Source: Planctomycetota bacterium
GTDB lineage: Bacteria; Planctomycetota; PUPC01; DSUN01
Direction of reading: 5' to 3'
Assembly: GCA_035384565.1 (NCBI GenBank)
Contig: DAOOIT010000002.1
Location: 1 to 64,000 of the forward strand
DNA length: 64,000 bases
In this document: positions 9,101-17,395 of the stretch, in pieces
How the letters are laid out: every line of letters starts with the position of its first letter
Numbering within the stretch: the stretch's first letter is position 1
Made by a program: the position numbers and the translations under genes
Notes under the pieces: generated by a model
What the model saw: the letters and a program-made list of their open reading frames with translations, nothing else
Database searches by the model: none
Told to the model about the DNA's origin: nothing

Positions 9101-9405
9101 GCCGCTTGCCAGGCCGCGGGTTCGCCGAGCTCGGCTTGGCGTCCCGCCAGCTCGCGAGTGATCACTTCCATCAGGCACGCCACCGTGCTCCCACCGCTGC
9201 CGACCCGCCTTCCCGCCGGGTCGGGCACCACCAGCGCCCTGCGGATGCCGGCCAGGAGCCCCAACTCCTCGCGCACGCGCAACTGCGCTTCATATGTGCG
9301 CGCCTGCCGCTCGTTCGAGGCGGTGACGATCACGTAGTCCCAGTTGTCGGCGGCGGGCCTCGAGTGGCCCCCCGCGCCATCGGGCAAGTGCGCCATGGCG
9401 CTCAT
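6178..9405 (-). CDS. fkp: Bifunctional L-fucokinase / L-fucose-1-phosphate guanylyltransferase
   Basis: 1075 residues. It makes GDP-L-fucose from free fucose in two steps, as the Fkp of Bacteroides fragilis (949 residues) does. The N-terminal half is the pyrophosphorylase, with a nucleotide-binding loop RRVGSGGSTVACLME (66-80). The C-terminal half is a GHMP kinase with AGGWTDTPPYTLERGG near 720, the ATP loop KGSGLGTSS near 836-844 and GAGSGG near 1023. Its ATG overlaps the TGA of the O-antigen ligase-like gene (ATGA), so translation is probably coupled. It is the last gene of the polysaccharide locus and is followed by a hairpin. It should supply the donor for a fucosyltransferase in the cluster. 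The extra ~120 residues relative to B. fragilis are spread through the middle. Confidence 0.93.
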   Translation of the reverse strand: MSAMAHLPDGAGGHSRPAADNWDYVIVTASNERQARTYEAQLRVREELGLLAGIRRALVVPDPAGRRVGSGGSTVACLMEVITRELAGRQAELGEPAAWQAALERLRILIVHAGGDSMRLPAYGPCGKAFMPVPGESNSGVAETLFDRQLPAYLALPALPPGCGQVVVAAGDDIKEFDPTEVRLAPAGVTALGCLATPEQASRHGVFCLGPGGQARRFLQKPSPADLAQSGGMDRYGRCVLDIAAMSFDAATAVRWLRGCGATPSRDGRLAWSGPVGDAVATRGLDLYREICCAMGTETTPALHCAAARAGGSTWEEPLLRSLFDVLSGIPLHVHVVPQCRFLHLGTTRELVANAALLDTREPDAGRTDVPVSINNEVTGGGGLAGGAAWVEGCRIRERVTLQGANVVIGVDVEEPLSLPRGACLDVLRGQRRTGQDAWFVRCYGVDDRFKDTAGEGATFCGRPVGEWLAAVGARPEDVWDRSLAPGRRTVWQARLFPAVAQAMGYRDWLWMFAPEEASASQREAWLAAERYSLAEIALLADLEAFEERRARIHAAALASSAHRVFRRDGPLSAKDLAYLLGHSERPATTAAELLREARWQHASAEGSAGMGPLVCSRILHSLGSAVESLCARDKRWGPSFPAALREVLPPDDQSWLAALGASCAAPTGATEWCESAKRAAFRCLEQAVIASGQCRLPRPRSALRRDEIVWGRAPARLELAGGWTDTPPYTLERGGCVLNAAIDLNGQPPIHAYARVIGEPVIRIASIDLGRRIELTRLDELMDHRTPGDDFAVVKAALALSGFSPVSSEWEEGITLPQALESFGGGVELTTLAAVPKGSGLGTSSLMGAVVLAVLHRLMGRTVAPRELFHHVLRLEQAMTTGGGWQDQVGGATDGVKLTTTEPGLVPDPTIQYLPADVLDPRLCRGQALLYYTGMTRLAKNILEQYVGRYLDRDRATMGTLGQIRGLAVRMAEAMGRRDLPEFGRLLGRSWELHKQLNPEATSGPLEALMARVQPFVHGARIVGAGSGGFLLMVCKSPEDAAAVRKELEAAPPNERARFFDFEISRTGLVVTAC

Positions 9406-10787
9406 CCCACCCCTCCACGGCTCCAGGCACTGCGCCCAACCAGGGCGGCCGGTTGGCCGGCCACAGGCAGGCGACAGTGCCTCCCGCTCCCCGGCTGAGG
9501 CGGACTCTGACGGGCCCGGGCTTGCCTCAGACTGCGGTCGAGGACCTCGAGATAGGCCAGTATGGGAACGATCACGAGCAGGTCCACCGAGAACGCAGCA
9601 GCCGTAGTCTCGGGGATGCTGCGAACGGTGAAGAAGGCCAGGACCGCGCCCGCTTCAATCAGAAGGGTCCGGTGCTGCGCCGAGAGCGCTGCCAGACTCC
9701 GGAGGCTGCGGAAGAACAGCCGCCACCCGACCACCCACGACGCGACGAAGAAGGCCGTGCCGGCCACCCCGGCCTGCATCAGCGCGAGGAGCCAGGTGTT
9801 GTGCACGTGTTGGAGGCCCATGTGGAACCTGTCTGCCAGGGGCCCAAGACCCAGCACGGGCGATCGCAGGAAGACCTCCCAGCCCTCCCGCCACACCTCG
9901 GTTCGTCCTGTCATCCGCATCAGGTTCTCGCCGGGTCCGCGCCGGTACACGATGCCCTCTATTCTCTCCGCCATGGTGGCATCTGCAAGCATGGCCAAAC
10001 CTGCGACGCCCATCGTGAGGAACAATGCACCCTTGCCTCTCTGCACCGACAGCATGAAGAGAGCGGCGACCACGAAGCCGATGAGCGGCGTTCGGGCGCG
10101 TGTGGCGAGCATCAGCACGATGGACGCACCGCACACGGCCCCCCAGAGCACCCGGCCCGGGCCTCTCGCCTGCCACATCCGGCTGAAGGCGAACACGGCC
10201 GGCACGGCCGCCAGGCGTCCGATGCCCGTGGACCGCGACATGGTCACTCCCCCCACCGCAGGGATCACATTGACAACCTCGACGTCCGAAGACCACCAAT
10301 CGCCCGAGCTGAACAGAACATCCCAGGCCACGATCGCCAGCCCCACGGCCAGGGTGGCCACCATCACCCACGTGAGCGTGAGAAGCTGAGCACTGCCAGA
10401 CAACGGATCGCTTCGGGCCACCACAGCCTCCAGCACGATGAACACCGACAGGTACAGCGCCCCCCAGTAGAGGGCCTCGAATGGCGACGCAGAGAGCAGC
10501 GAAGTGCCCAGCATGAACAGGCCATACACGGCCATGAGCCGAACGGGACCCGACCTGCCGAAGACGCCGAGCGTGCCCCGCCGACGAACGAAGAGATAGG
10601 CCCCCACGGCAGCGGCGAACGCCAGCAGCGACCGGGCGAAGTGCAGGTATCCAACCAGCCCGGTCGGATTGCGCCAATGCCGAGGGTCGGCCTCGATATT
10701 GAGCCAGAGCATCACCCAGAGGAGCAAACTCCAGGACAGCGCTCCTCCCAGGGCGGGTCGTCTTACTGCGGGTGCCGCAGGCCCCAT
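9402..10787 (-). CDS. O-antigen ligase / Wzy-like polytopic membrane protein
   Basis: 461 residues with about ten hydrophobic segments. The Wzy_C-type signature region is visible: RTPLIGFVVAAL near 232 and a periplasmic loop followed by HVHNTWLLALMQAG near 322-335, the usual conserved His/Asn patch. Such proteins either polymerise O units or ligate finished glycan to a lipid or protein carrier. An ABC exporter is encoded in the same locus, so ligation is the more natural role, but the two classes cannot be separated by sequence alone. It overlaps fkp by 4 bp and follows a GT4 gene by 10 bp. Confidence 0.85.
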   Translation of the reverse strand: MGPAAPAVRRPALGGALSWSLLLWVMLWLNIEADPRHWRNPTGLVGYLHFARSLLAFAAAVGAYLFVRRRGTLGVFGRSGPVRLMAVYGLFMLGTSLLSASPFEALYWGALYLSVFIVLEAVVARSDPLSGSAQLLTLTWVMVATLAVGLAIVAWDVLFSSGDWWSSDVEVVNVIPAVGGVTMSRSTGIGRLAAVPAVFAFSRMWQARGPGRVLWGAVCGASIVLMLATRARTPLIGFVVAALFMLSVQRGKGALFLTMGVAGLAMLADATMAERIEGIVYRRGPGENLMRMTGRTEVWREGWEVFLRSPVLGLGPLADRFHMGLQHVHNTWLLALMQAGVAGTAFFVASWVVGWRLFFRSLRSLAALSAQHRTLLIEAGAVLAFFTVRSIPETTAAAFSVDLLVIVPILAYLEVLDRSLRQARARQSPPQPGSGRHCRLPVAGQPAALVGRSAWSRGGVG

Positions 10788-10797
10788 CGAGTTTCCC

Positions 10798-11982
10798 TCA
10801 GGGCGCCTCGGCGCGTCCCAGGGCGAGCGCTTTCTGATAGACCCACATCAGCCGTTCATAGCACCGGTCGCGCGAGTACTCGGTCGTGGCCTTCTGGCGG
10901 CCCGCCATGCCCATCTCCCGACACAGGCCAGGCTCGGCCCACAAGCGGCGGAGTCTCTCCACCAACTGGGGCACATTGCCGGGCTCGTAGAGCAGGCCGG
11001 TGACCCCTTCTTCCACGATCTCTGGCAGCGCACCGATCCGTGTGGCCACCACGGGCCGCCCCGCGCACATCGCCTCGACCAGCACATTGGGGAAGCCCTC
11101 GAACCACTTGCTGCAACAGACCAGGATTCGGGTCTCCCGGTAGAACTCCGCGAGCCGTTCCCCTGACAGAAAGCCATGGAACAACACGTTCGGAGGGGCG
11201 CCCGCCACGGCCTCCGGCATCGCGGAGGCGTCGCCCGCCACGGCGAAGCGAAGCTCGGGCAGCGCCCGGGCCGCCGCCAGAAAGTCCGCGATCCCCTTCT
11301 CGGGGCTGAGCCGCCCGACGAAGGAGATCGTGCTGCCTTCCCCAGGCTCCGCCGGTGGGGCTAGCGCCGACCCCGCGATCATGTTCGGGACGACCTCGAC
11401 CCTGTCGGCGGGGATTCCTCGATCAATGAACCGCCTTCGCTGGAACTCTGACAGCACCACAAACACGGCCACGTTCTCTCGGATCATCCCCGTGATTCTG
11501 GCGAAAGCGTTCCGCAGCGCATACCCGAGGCTCTTCGGCAGGCTGCCGGCGCAGTTCTTCAGCACGCACCACAGCTCGCCCCCTGTGCCCATGCACTTCT
11601 CGCACAGGCGGCCGCCCGAGAGCAAGAGGCCGGTCGGGCAGAAGAGGCGGTAGTTCGGGCAGCGCATGACTATGGGGATTCCCCGCCTCCGCACCGGCGC
11701 CAGAATCGAGGGCGAGAGCAATGGATAGAGATTCTGAACCTGGACGATGTCGAAGTCGCTCCCGCGAAGGAGTTCAGCCATCTCGCGGCGCGACCTGAAG
11801 CTGTGGATGCCGGAGAAGAACGCCCGCGTCTTGCCTGCCAGGGATCCAGGAATACCCGCGGACGACTTCCCGAACCACGTCACGCAATGGCCCCGCTCCT
11901 CGAGCAGCCGCGCAATGCTCTCGCACGCATGCTCCTCGCCACTCGGCCTAGCGTAGTCATTGTGAACCAAGAGAACTCTCAC
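10798..11982 (-). CDS. Family 4 glycosyltransferase with Cys-rich insertion
   Basis: 394 residues from a GTG start preceded by GGGGAG at 7 nt. A TTG 15 bases upstream is the alternative. It has a GT-B fold: the N-terminal VRVLLVHNDYARPSGEE matches the GT4 acceptor domain and FEGFPNVLVEAMCAGRP near 295 is the donor-site E-x7-E region. Between about 110 and 150 it has a run of cysteines (CPNYRLFCPTG...CEKC...WC...NC) seen in one GT4 subfamily, which could bind metal. It is cytoplasmic or peripheral and adds a sugar to the lipid-linked glycan. Donor and acceptor are not predictable. Confidence 0.88.
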   Translation of the reverse strand: MRVLLVHNDYARPSGEEHACESIARLLEERGHCVTWFGKSSAGIPGSLAGKTRAFFSGIHSFRSRREMAELLRGSDFDIVQVQNLYPLLSPSILAPVRRRGIPIVMRCPNYRLFCPTGLLLSGGRLCEKCMGTGGELWCVLKNCAGSLPKSLGYALRNAFARITGMIRENVAVFVVLSEFQRRRFIDRGIPADRVEVVPNMIAGSALAPPAEPGEGSTISFVGRLSPEKGIADFLAAARALPELRFAVAGDASAMPEAVAGAPPNVLFHGFLSGERLAEFYRETRILVCCSKWFEGFPNVLVEAMCAGRPVVATRIGALPEIVEEGVTGLLYEPGNVPQLVERLRRLWAEPGLCREMGMAGRQKATTEYSRDRCYERLMWVYQKALALGRAEAP

Positions 11983-12065
11983 CGCATGGCTCCCCAACGC
12001 ATCCTAAGCGGCGTCTGCCACAGGGCGCTGACGACTCCGTGATCGGGGACAGAGCAGAGGACGCG

Positions 12066-14063
12066 CTACTTCCTCAGTTCGCGCAAGTACCAGTCAGCCC
12101 CGAGATGCACATCATCAGCAAGGCCGCGTGGGTACCCTTCGCCGTAGAGAAGGTAATCAGCATCAGTCGGGATGGGCTGCGTGCCCTTGCCGTAGACGTT
12201 CAGCGGGATGATCCTCCTCGTCAGTGTCGCGCCGAAGAGCGGATACTCGTAGCTTCGCGCCGCCAACCACACGGCCACTGTCGCGCATTTCGGGACAAGC
12301 TCCTCATATCTCCTCATGGCGGGCGCATATCTCCTGTTGTGCGCCATAAGCTGGCTGATCCTATCTCTCCTGAACACCGACTCCCAGACACTCCCCTGGT
12401 AGTGCAGAGCTACCAACGGTCGGTCCGGTCTCACGGTGACAGCAGAGAGGGCCGAGGCACAGCCGATCAGCACGACGATGGCAACATAGGCCCGAAGGAA
12501 CCCCGATCGTGCTCTGAGGCACAAACCCACCACGGGGACCGCGCACACCGCGCAGGGTGGGAAGTACCTGCTGACATCTGTGCCGTATCTGACACCAAAG
12601 GAAACCCCGACAAAGAACAATAGGGAGGCAAAGGAAAACGGCCTGAATCTCCAGTAGCCCATGACCCCGGCTACTGACATAGCCACAGCAATCCATATGA
12701 GACCGAAGCCAAGAATCCCCCAATAGGACATGTCCTCATGGATCGTCGGCGGCCTGTTGTAGTTGAACCAGCGGTTTGGATGGCCGCCGATGGAGAACGG
12801 CAGATTCATCCCGATCTTCTCTGCTGCCGTCCTCGGAATCAGCCGCACGAGGACCTGCACTCCGGATACGGGGCTGACCGGGGGAAGCCCGTCAAGAGAC
12901 AGGAACCCAAAACCGATACGCGCGGCGTTCTTCACCCCTTCCCACGCACTGCTACCATAGGAACTGTAGGAACGTTCCGACACGCCAAGGAGCTGCCGCA
13001 CCTCTGGGGGACCGATCGGGTTCCCGAACACCCGGTAGTTCTCCAGGTACCCTGAGGGAAGTCCAAAGACAGCGATACCAAGAGACACCGAAGCGGCAAA
13101 GACAAGCAGGGCCCGCAACCGTCCTCGGGCTGGCTGACAGGTTCCCACAAGGCAGTACAGAAACACTGGCGTCATCGCTAGGAGGGCAAGCAATGCGGTC
13201 ACCTTCGTGCCGACGGAGAGGCCCGCCGCCAACCCTGAGAAAGCGAGGTACCTCCATTGGTGGGTTCGCCTGAAGACCAGGAGGAAGTAGCTAAGTGAGC
13301 CAGAGTACGCTGCCACGAGCAAGTCCTGCTGCGTGGTGACCGCCTGGAGCAGGCACTGTGGAAGCAGTGCGAACACAAGAGAGGCGAATAGGGCTTCCTT
13401 CCTGCTGCAACCAAGGCTCGCCGTGATGCCGTAGACGGCGCAGGTAGCAACCCAGTAGGAAAGATACTGAATCAGCTGGCAAGCGTTCTCGTTCCTTCCA
13501 GAAACGAGCAAGGTATACAGCGCAAGCACCGCGTGGTTCTTCGGTGTAGCAATCTGCGCGTAGAAGTTGGCATCATAGTGCGCGAGGCTACCGTGTTGCA
13601 GGTAGTAGGCTACCCTCGCGAGATAGCATGTCATACCGTCCCAGTGAGTGGGCGCTGTGAACAGGGCTACTGCCAAGTTGGCCAAACCACATGCCGCGGC
13701 TGCGGCGAACATTGCGAGAAGGGTGGTTCGCTCATACCATGACCACGACCGCACTTGGGCTGTGAACCAAGAGACGCTGACCTTGGGCAATAACCTTCTC
13801 CGTGGAAGGACCAGTTGCCCGAGCCGACCGTTGACGACAGCAAGCGCGAAGCACAGCGAAGCTGTGATCACGCCATAGAGTGACCAGTAACCGAGATCAC
13901 TCAAGCGGTTGATGGCGGACAGAAGGTATCCTCCGAGGACAATCTCTGCGGTCAACAGACAGAAAGAGAGAAGGATGGTTGCCACATGTCCCCGAGGTCG
14001 AAATAGAACGAGCAAGAAGTAGCAGCACAGAAACAGACTCACTGTGGCCAGAATGTTGTGCAA
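12066..14063 (-). CDS. Large polytopic membrane protein, GT-C type glycosyltransferase-like
   Basis: 665 residues with about 12 membrane segments. The start is a TTG with an AGGG-type site upstream, and a GTG seven codons later is an alternative. After the third or fourth helix comes an extracytoplasmic loop with THWDGMTCYLARVAYYL, the acidic loop arrangement of GT-C (PMT/ArnT-like) transferases that use polyprenyl-phosphate sugars. The C-terminal ~150 residues form a soluble tail after the last helices. Sampled lines are about 57-60% GC, below the flanking genes, which fits a cargo gene acquired into the locus. The GT-C assignment rests on topology and the loop, so treat it as tentative. Confidence 0.7.
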   Translation of the reverse strand: MHNILATVSLFLCCYFLLVLFRPRGHVATILLSFCLLTAEIVLGGYLLSAINRLSDLGYWSLYGVITASLCFALAVVNGRLGQLVLPRRRLLPKVSVSWFTAQVRSWSWYERTTLLAMFAAAAACGLANLAVALFTAPTHWDGMTCYLARVAYYLQHGSLAHYDANFYAQIATPKNHAVLALYTLLVSGRNENACQLIQYLSYWVATCAVYGITASLGCSRKEALFASLVFALLPQCLLQAVTTQQDLLVAAYSGSLSYFLLVFRRTHQWRYLAFSGLAAGLSVGTKVTALLALLAMTPVFLYCLVGTCQPARGRLRALLVFAASVSLGIAVFGLPSGYLENYRVFGNPIGPPEVRQLLGVSERSYSSYGSSAWEGVKNAARIGFGFLSLDGLPPVSPVSGVQVLVRLIPRTAAEKIGMNLPFSIGGHPNRWFNYNRPPTIHEDMSYWGILGFGLIWIAVAMSVAGVMGYWRFRPFSFASLLFFVGVSFGVRYGTDVSRYFPPCAVCAVPVVGLCLRARSGFLRAYVAIVVLIGCASALSAVTVRPDRPLVALHYQGSVWESVFRRDRISQLMAHNRRYAPAMRRYEELVPKCATVAVWLAARSYEYPLFGATLTRRIIPLNVYGKGTQPIPTDADYLLYGEGYPRGLADDVHLGADWYLRELRK

Positions 14064-14148
14064 TCTACTGCCCTAACACGCGAAGAGTCTCATACCGGGC
14101 CTCGCCCCTGCGCAATCACGTCGGCTCTCGCCGCAACAAACCCGGGGC

Positions 14149-15003
14149 TCACCGGTACTGCGGGCATCGGTCCTCCCCAGGCTGCGCCCCAGGGTGGTGG
14201 CGAACAGGTCCGGGGAGCCTCCAGCGCCGCACGGCAAGGCAGAGGCCCAGGTAACCGCCGATGGTCCGGAGAATGCGCATACGGCTCTTGCCGCGGCGGG
14301 CGGCGGTGTCGAGGCGAAACGGGACTTCGGAGATGCTGAGGCGCAGGTTCATTGCCTTCTTGAGCATCTCGACGACGCCCTCGAACCCAGCGCGCTCGAT
14401 GATTCGAGGGCCGTAAGCAGCCTGGAGGGCAAGGACGGCCCGCCCGCGGAAAACGCGGAAGAAGGAACTCATCGTGTGGATGCCTGTCATACCCAGGAGA
14501 CCCCGAAGCACGATGGCGTTCGCCCCGAAGCTCAGGAACCGCCGCCACCAGCTTGTGTGCTCAAACCCGCCACCGTAGGCGTAGGGTGAGGCGAGGACGA
14601 CGTCGAGGTCCTCCCGTTCGCACCGTTCGAGCATGCGAAGAAGAGTCTCGACTCGCCCCGTGTTGTCACCCTCCACCGTGGCGACGAAGTCCGTGGGTTC
14701 GAGGTCGCCGGCGAGGTGTTCGAAGGCGGTCCCGAACGCACTCCCTGGTCCCATGTTTCCCTCGTGCTTCAGTACAGCCAGAGCGAGGCCATGGCCCAGG
14801 GCCGCGGCCAGCTCGGGTGTGCCATCGTTGCTCCCATCGTCCACGAGGATGACGCAAGTCCCGTAACGCCCCGCTTGCGAAGCCGCAAGTTCCCGGAAAC
14901 TGGCGAAGAGACCCTCGAGATTGGGGGCCTCATTGAGCACCGGTACGATAACGTGCAACGATCGTAACGGGGCGTCCGCGGCATAGCGCGCACCCTCAAG
15001 CAT
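14149..15003 (-). CDS. Family 2 glycosyltransferase, DPM1-like
   Basis: 284 residues. The ATG chosen lies one base after the upstream stop codon and has GGAG about 7 nt before it. A longer frame adds 13 residues. The GT-A fold starts with LHVIVPVLNEAPNLEGLF and has VILVDDGSNDGTPE near 58-72 and VEGDNTGRVE near 115. This matches the dolichol-phosphate mannose synthase group that charges a polyprenyl phosphate with one sugar. That product is the usual donor for GT-C enzymes, and two GT-C-like membrane proteins are immediate neighbours, so the three may act together. Confidence 0.87.
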   Translation of the reverse strand: MLEGARYAADAPLRSLHVIVPVLNEAPNLEGLFASFRELAASQAGRYGTCVILVDDGSNDGTPELAAALGHGLALAVLKHEGNMGPGSAFGTAFEHLAGDLEPTDFVATVEGDNTGRVETLLRMLERCEREDLDVVLASPYAYGGGFEHTSWWRRFLSFGANAIVLRGLLGMTGIHTMSSFFRVFRGRAVLALQAAYGPRIIERAGFEGVVEMLKKAMNLRLSISEVPFRLDTAARRGKSRMRILRTIGGYLGLCLAVRRWRLPGPVRHHPGAQPGEDRCPQYR

Positions 15004-15004
15004 G

Positions 15005-16018
15005 TTAGCTCTCCGAAGACTCTGTGCTGGGATTCCCATCAAGAACCCCTCGAAGCGCCATGGGGATCATGATTAGGAACGCGGGTAGAAACTTCGCTAG
15101 TTCGCGCAGCAGCCCATTGAAGAAGAACAGGATCGTATAGGGGAGCAGGCTTAAGAACGCCAGGCGATGGAATGCGTCGCTCTTCCTGAACGCGACCGTA
15201 GACAGAAGGGCAAAGCCCGCCACCTCCACTGTCCATAGTGGGACAATCGATGTCAACAGGTCGTGCACGTTGGAGTTGGACGCGATGTGGAAGGCAGTGG
15301 TGAACTGAGTCGGCTTGGCCCCGTAGTACGCCCGGGTGCCAAGCATAGCGACCGCCCACAGCAGGAGACTCGCTAGAGCGAGAAGAATCCCGCGTCTGTC
15401 CAGCCTCCGTTGGGCGACGAGGTCGATGACATACCACACAATGAGAAAGGCTATCTGCTCGCGATTGAGGGCTCCCAAAAAGACGATCACGGGCAAGTAC
15501 TGAACCCTGCCACTTCGGAACAGGGCCAACCCCAGTGTGTAAAACCAGAGCGTGATGAAATCGCCTTCCATGTAGTACCCTGTTACCGATAGGGGTATTA
15601 CAACCTGCAACAGAAGCACGCCCACTATCGCGCCGCTCTGGCCGAAGCCTCTCCACAGGTACCGGTGAAAGCAGATGAAGATGGCCAGAAACGTAACCAT
15701 GGAGATCGACGCATAGGAGAAGACATGCTGCATACGCCTGTTCCGCACAACTGTTGAGGCCATGGTTTCGACAACCGTTCCAAGCAGGGGTTTCAGAATC
15801 CTGAACTGATAGGGCGATTGCGCCTGCCCGGTCAGGATCCTGTCAACATGTGCGATACGCTTCTCGACGTTTGGCAATATCACGGTCCTGCAGACATAAT
15901 ATGTCGATATCATCGCCAGCATCACGGGTACTACAAGACCATGTAGCCCTCTCGGTTGCATCGCCTCCAACCAGCGCCGACAGCTGGTAAGCCTGTTGAG
16001 ACACCACCGTCCTCGCAT
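15005..16018 (-). CDS. Polytopic membrane protein of unknown function (possible GT-C)
   Basis: 337 residues with about eight membrane helices. The ATG used has GGAG about 11 nt upstream. A second ATG 19 codons later (GGAGG only 2 nt before it) is possible. A loop after the first helix contains HVDRILTGQAQSPYQFRILKP, and charged residues in this position recall GT-C mannosyltransferases, but no family signature is certain. GC content is visibly lower than in the adjacent SDR gene. Its stop is one base from the DPM1-like gene start, which suggests co-translation and a joint role. Confidence 0.65.
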   Translation of the reverse strand: MRGRWCLNRLTSCRRWLEAMQPRGLHGLVVPVMLAMISTYYVCRTVILPNVEKRIAHVDRILTGQAQSPYQFRILKPLLGTVVETMASTVVRNRRMQHVFSYASISMVTFLAIFICFHRYLWRGFGQSGAIVGVLLLQVVIPLSVTGYYMEGDFITLWFYTLGLALFRSGRVQYLPVIVFLGALNREQIAFLIVWYVIDLVAQRRLDRRGILLALASLLLWAVAMLGTRAYYGAKPTQFTTAFHIASNSNVHDLLTSIVPLWTVEVAGFALLSTVAFRKSDAFHRLAFLSLLPYTILFFFNGLLRELAKFLPAFLIMIPMALRGVLDGNPSTESSES

Positions 16019-16221
16019 GGTATTGACTGCTCCATGCCGACTGCTAGCTCTCGTAATCCTGTGGGGCGCTGCAAGCCTGCACTGCTCCGACAAGGCCGTT
16101 CTCCTGCATCCTCGGGTCATCAGGCGGGGCGATTGATTGCGCGCGCTCAGTTGGTGAGGAGTATGCCGACGTTGGCGCTCTCGTTCAGGACGCGGCGATG
16201 GGGATAAGGCGTTCCATCGGC

Positions 16222-17220
16222 TCACACGGCTTCAGTGGGAATCTGGAGGTTCCGCCGGGCTTCGGCGAGGCAGAGGCGAATGGCGTCCGCCATCGAGTGC
16301 TTCGGCTCGTAGCCGAGCAGGGTGTGGGCCTTGGTAAGGTCGGGCCGCCGTCGCATGATGTCTTTGTACCTGCCGAAGACTTCCTGGAAGGGGATGAACT
16401 TGAGCTTGAGGGGCCTCCCCGTGTCGGCCAGGCGGTGGATGAGGCGCGCGGCGTCGAGGACGCTCATCTCCTCGGGGCTGCCGAGGTTGATGATCTGGCC
16501 GACGGCCCGCTCGTTCTCCATCGCCAGAATGGTGCCCTGGATGAGGTCGTCCACGTAGGCCATCGAGCGGGTCTGGGAACCGTCGCCGTGGATGGGCACC
16601 TCCTCATGGCGCAGGATCTTGTGAATGAAGATGGGGATGTGGCCGCCGACCCAAGTGAAGCTGGAGCGAGGGCTGAATCCGCCGAAGTAGCGGAGGACGA
16701 CCACGGGCACGGCGTAGTCGTGATGGTAGGCGAACGCAAGCTGCTCGCCGTATAGCTTGGCCACGGCATAGCTCCAGCGGCGGATGAGGCTGGGGCCGAG
16801 CAGCAGGTCGCCGTCCTCGCGGAAGGGCAGGTCGGGCGACATGCCATAGACGTCCGACGTGGAGGCGAAGATGACCTTCTTCCGCCACATCCGCGCGGCA
16901 TCGAGGACGTTCTCGGTGCCCTGGGCGTTCACCTTGAGGGTGGCCATGCTCGAATCGGCCTCGGCCACCTTCTTCACGGCAGCCAGATGCACGAGGGTGT
17001 CGGCCTCCCGGGCGAGAATCTTGAGGGTGTCCATGTCCAGAATGTCAACGGGGTAGAACCTGAATGCCTCGTTGGCGAGCTGATGCCGGATGTTCTCCAT
17101 CCGGCCGAAGGACATGTTGTCAATACCGATGACGCGGCAGCCGCGCCCGAGCAAGGCATCAAGCAGGTGTGAGCCGATCATCCCGGCCACGCCCGTAATC
17201 AGTACTACTCCATCTGACAT
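16222..17220 (-). CDS. NAD-dependent sugar epimerase/dehydratase (extended SDR)
   Basis: 332 residues. The NAD-binding motif GVAGMIG occupies 10-16, a Ser/Thr cluster lies at 120-122 and the catalytic YAVAK at 151-155. This is the extended SDR layout of UDP-glucose 4-epimerases and related nucleotide-sugar epimerases or 4,6-dehydratases. The YxxxK is preceded by RRWS, frequent in UDP-glucuronate epimerase/decarboxylase-like members. The exact substrate cannot be read from sequence. It probably supplies a nucleotide sugar for the polysaccharide. Gaps of about 200 and 175 bp flank it, so it is not translationally coupled to its neighbours. Confidence 0.88.
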   Translation of the reverse strand: MSDGVVLITGVAGMIGSHLLDALLGRGCRVIGIDNMSFGRMENIRHQLANEAFRFYPVDILDMDTLKILAREADTLVHLAAVKKVAEADSSMATLKVNAQGTENVLDAARMWRKKVIFASTSDVYGMSPDLPFREDGDLLLGPSLIRRWSYAVAKLYGEQLAFAYHHDYAVPVVVLRYFGGFSPRSSFTWVGGHIPIFIHKILRHEEVPIHGDGSQTRSMAYVDDLIQGTILAMENERAVGQIINLGSPEEMSVLDAARLIHRLADTGRPLKLKFIPFQEVFGRYKDIMRRRPDLTKAHTLLGYEPKHSMADAIRLCLAEARRNLQIPTEAV

Positions 17221-17395
17221 TCGTTGTCTCCCTGCTGACCGTTGGCCAATACCCTGGTGTTCTCACGAGGCCATCGTGCCGGCCGACTGGAGGGCAGGTC
17301 GAGATGACATTGGCTCTCGTGTTCGTCCACACGCTTGCGAGGAAGCCTGAAGTGCCTCATGTGACAGCCCCCCGATTGTTGCCTGTCGCCGCAAC

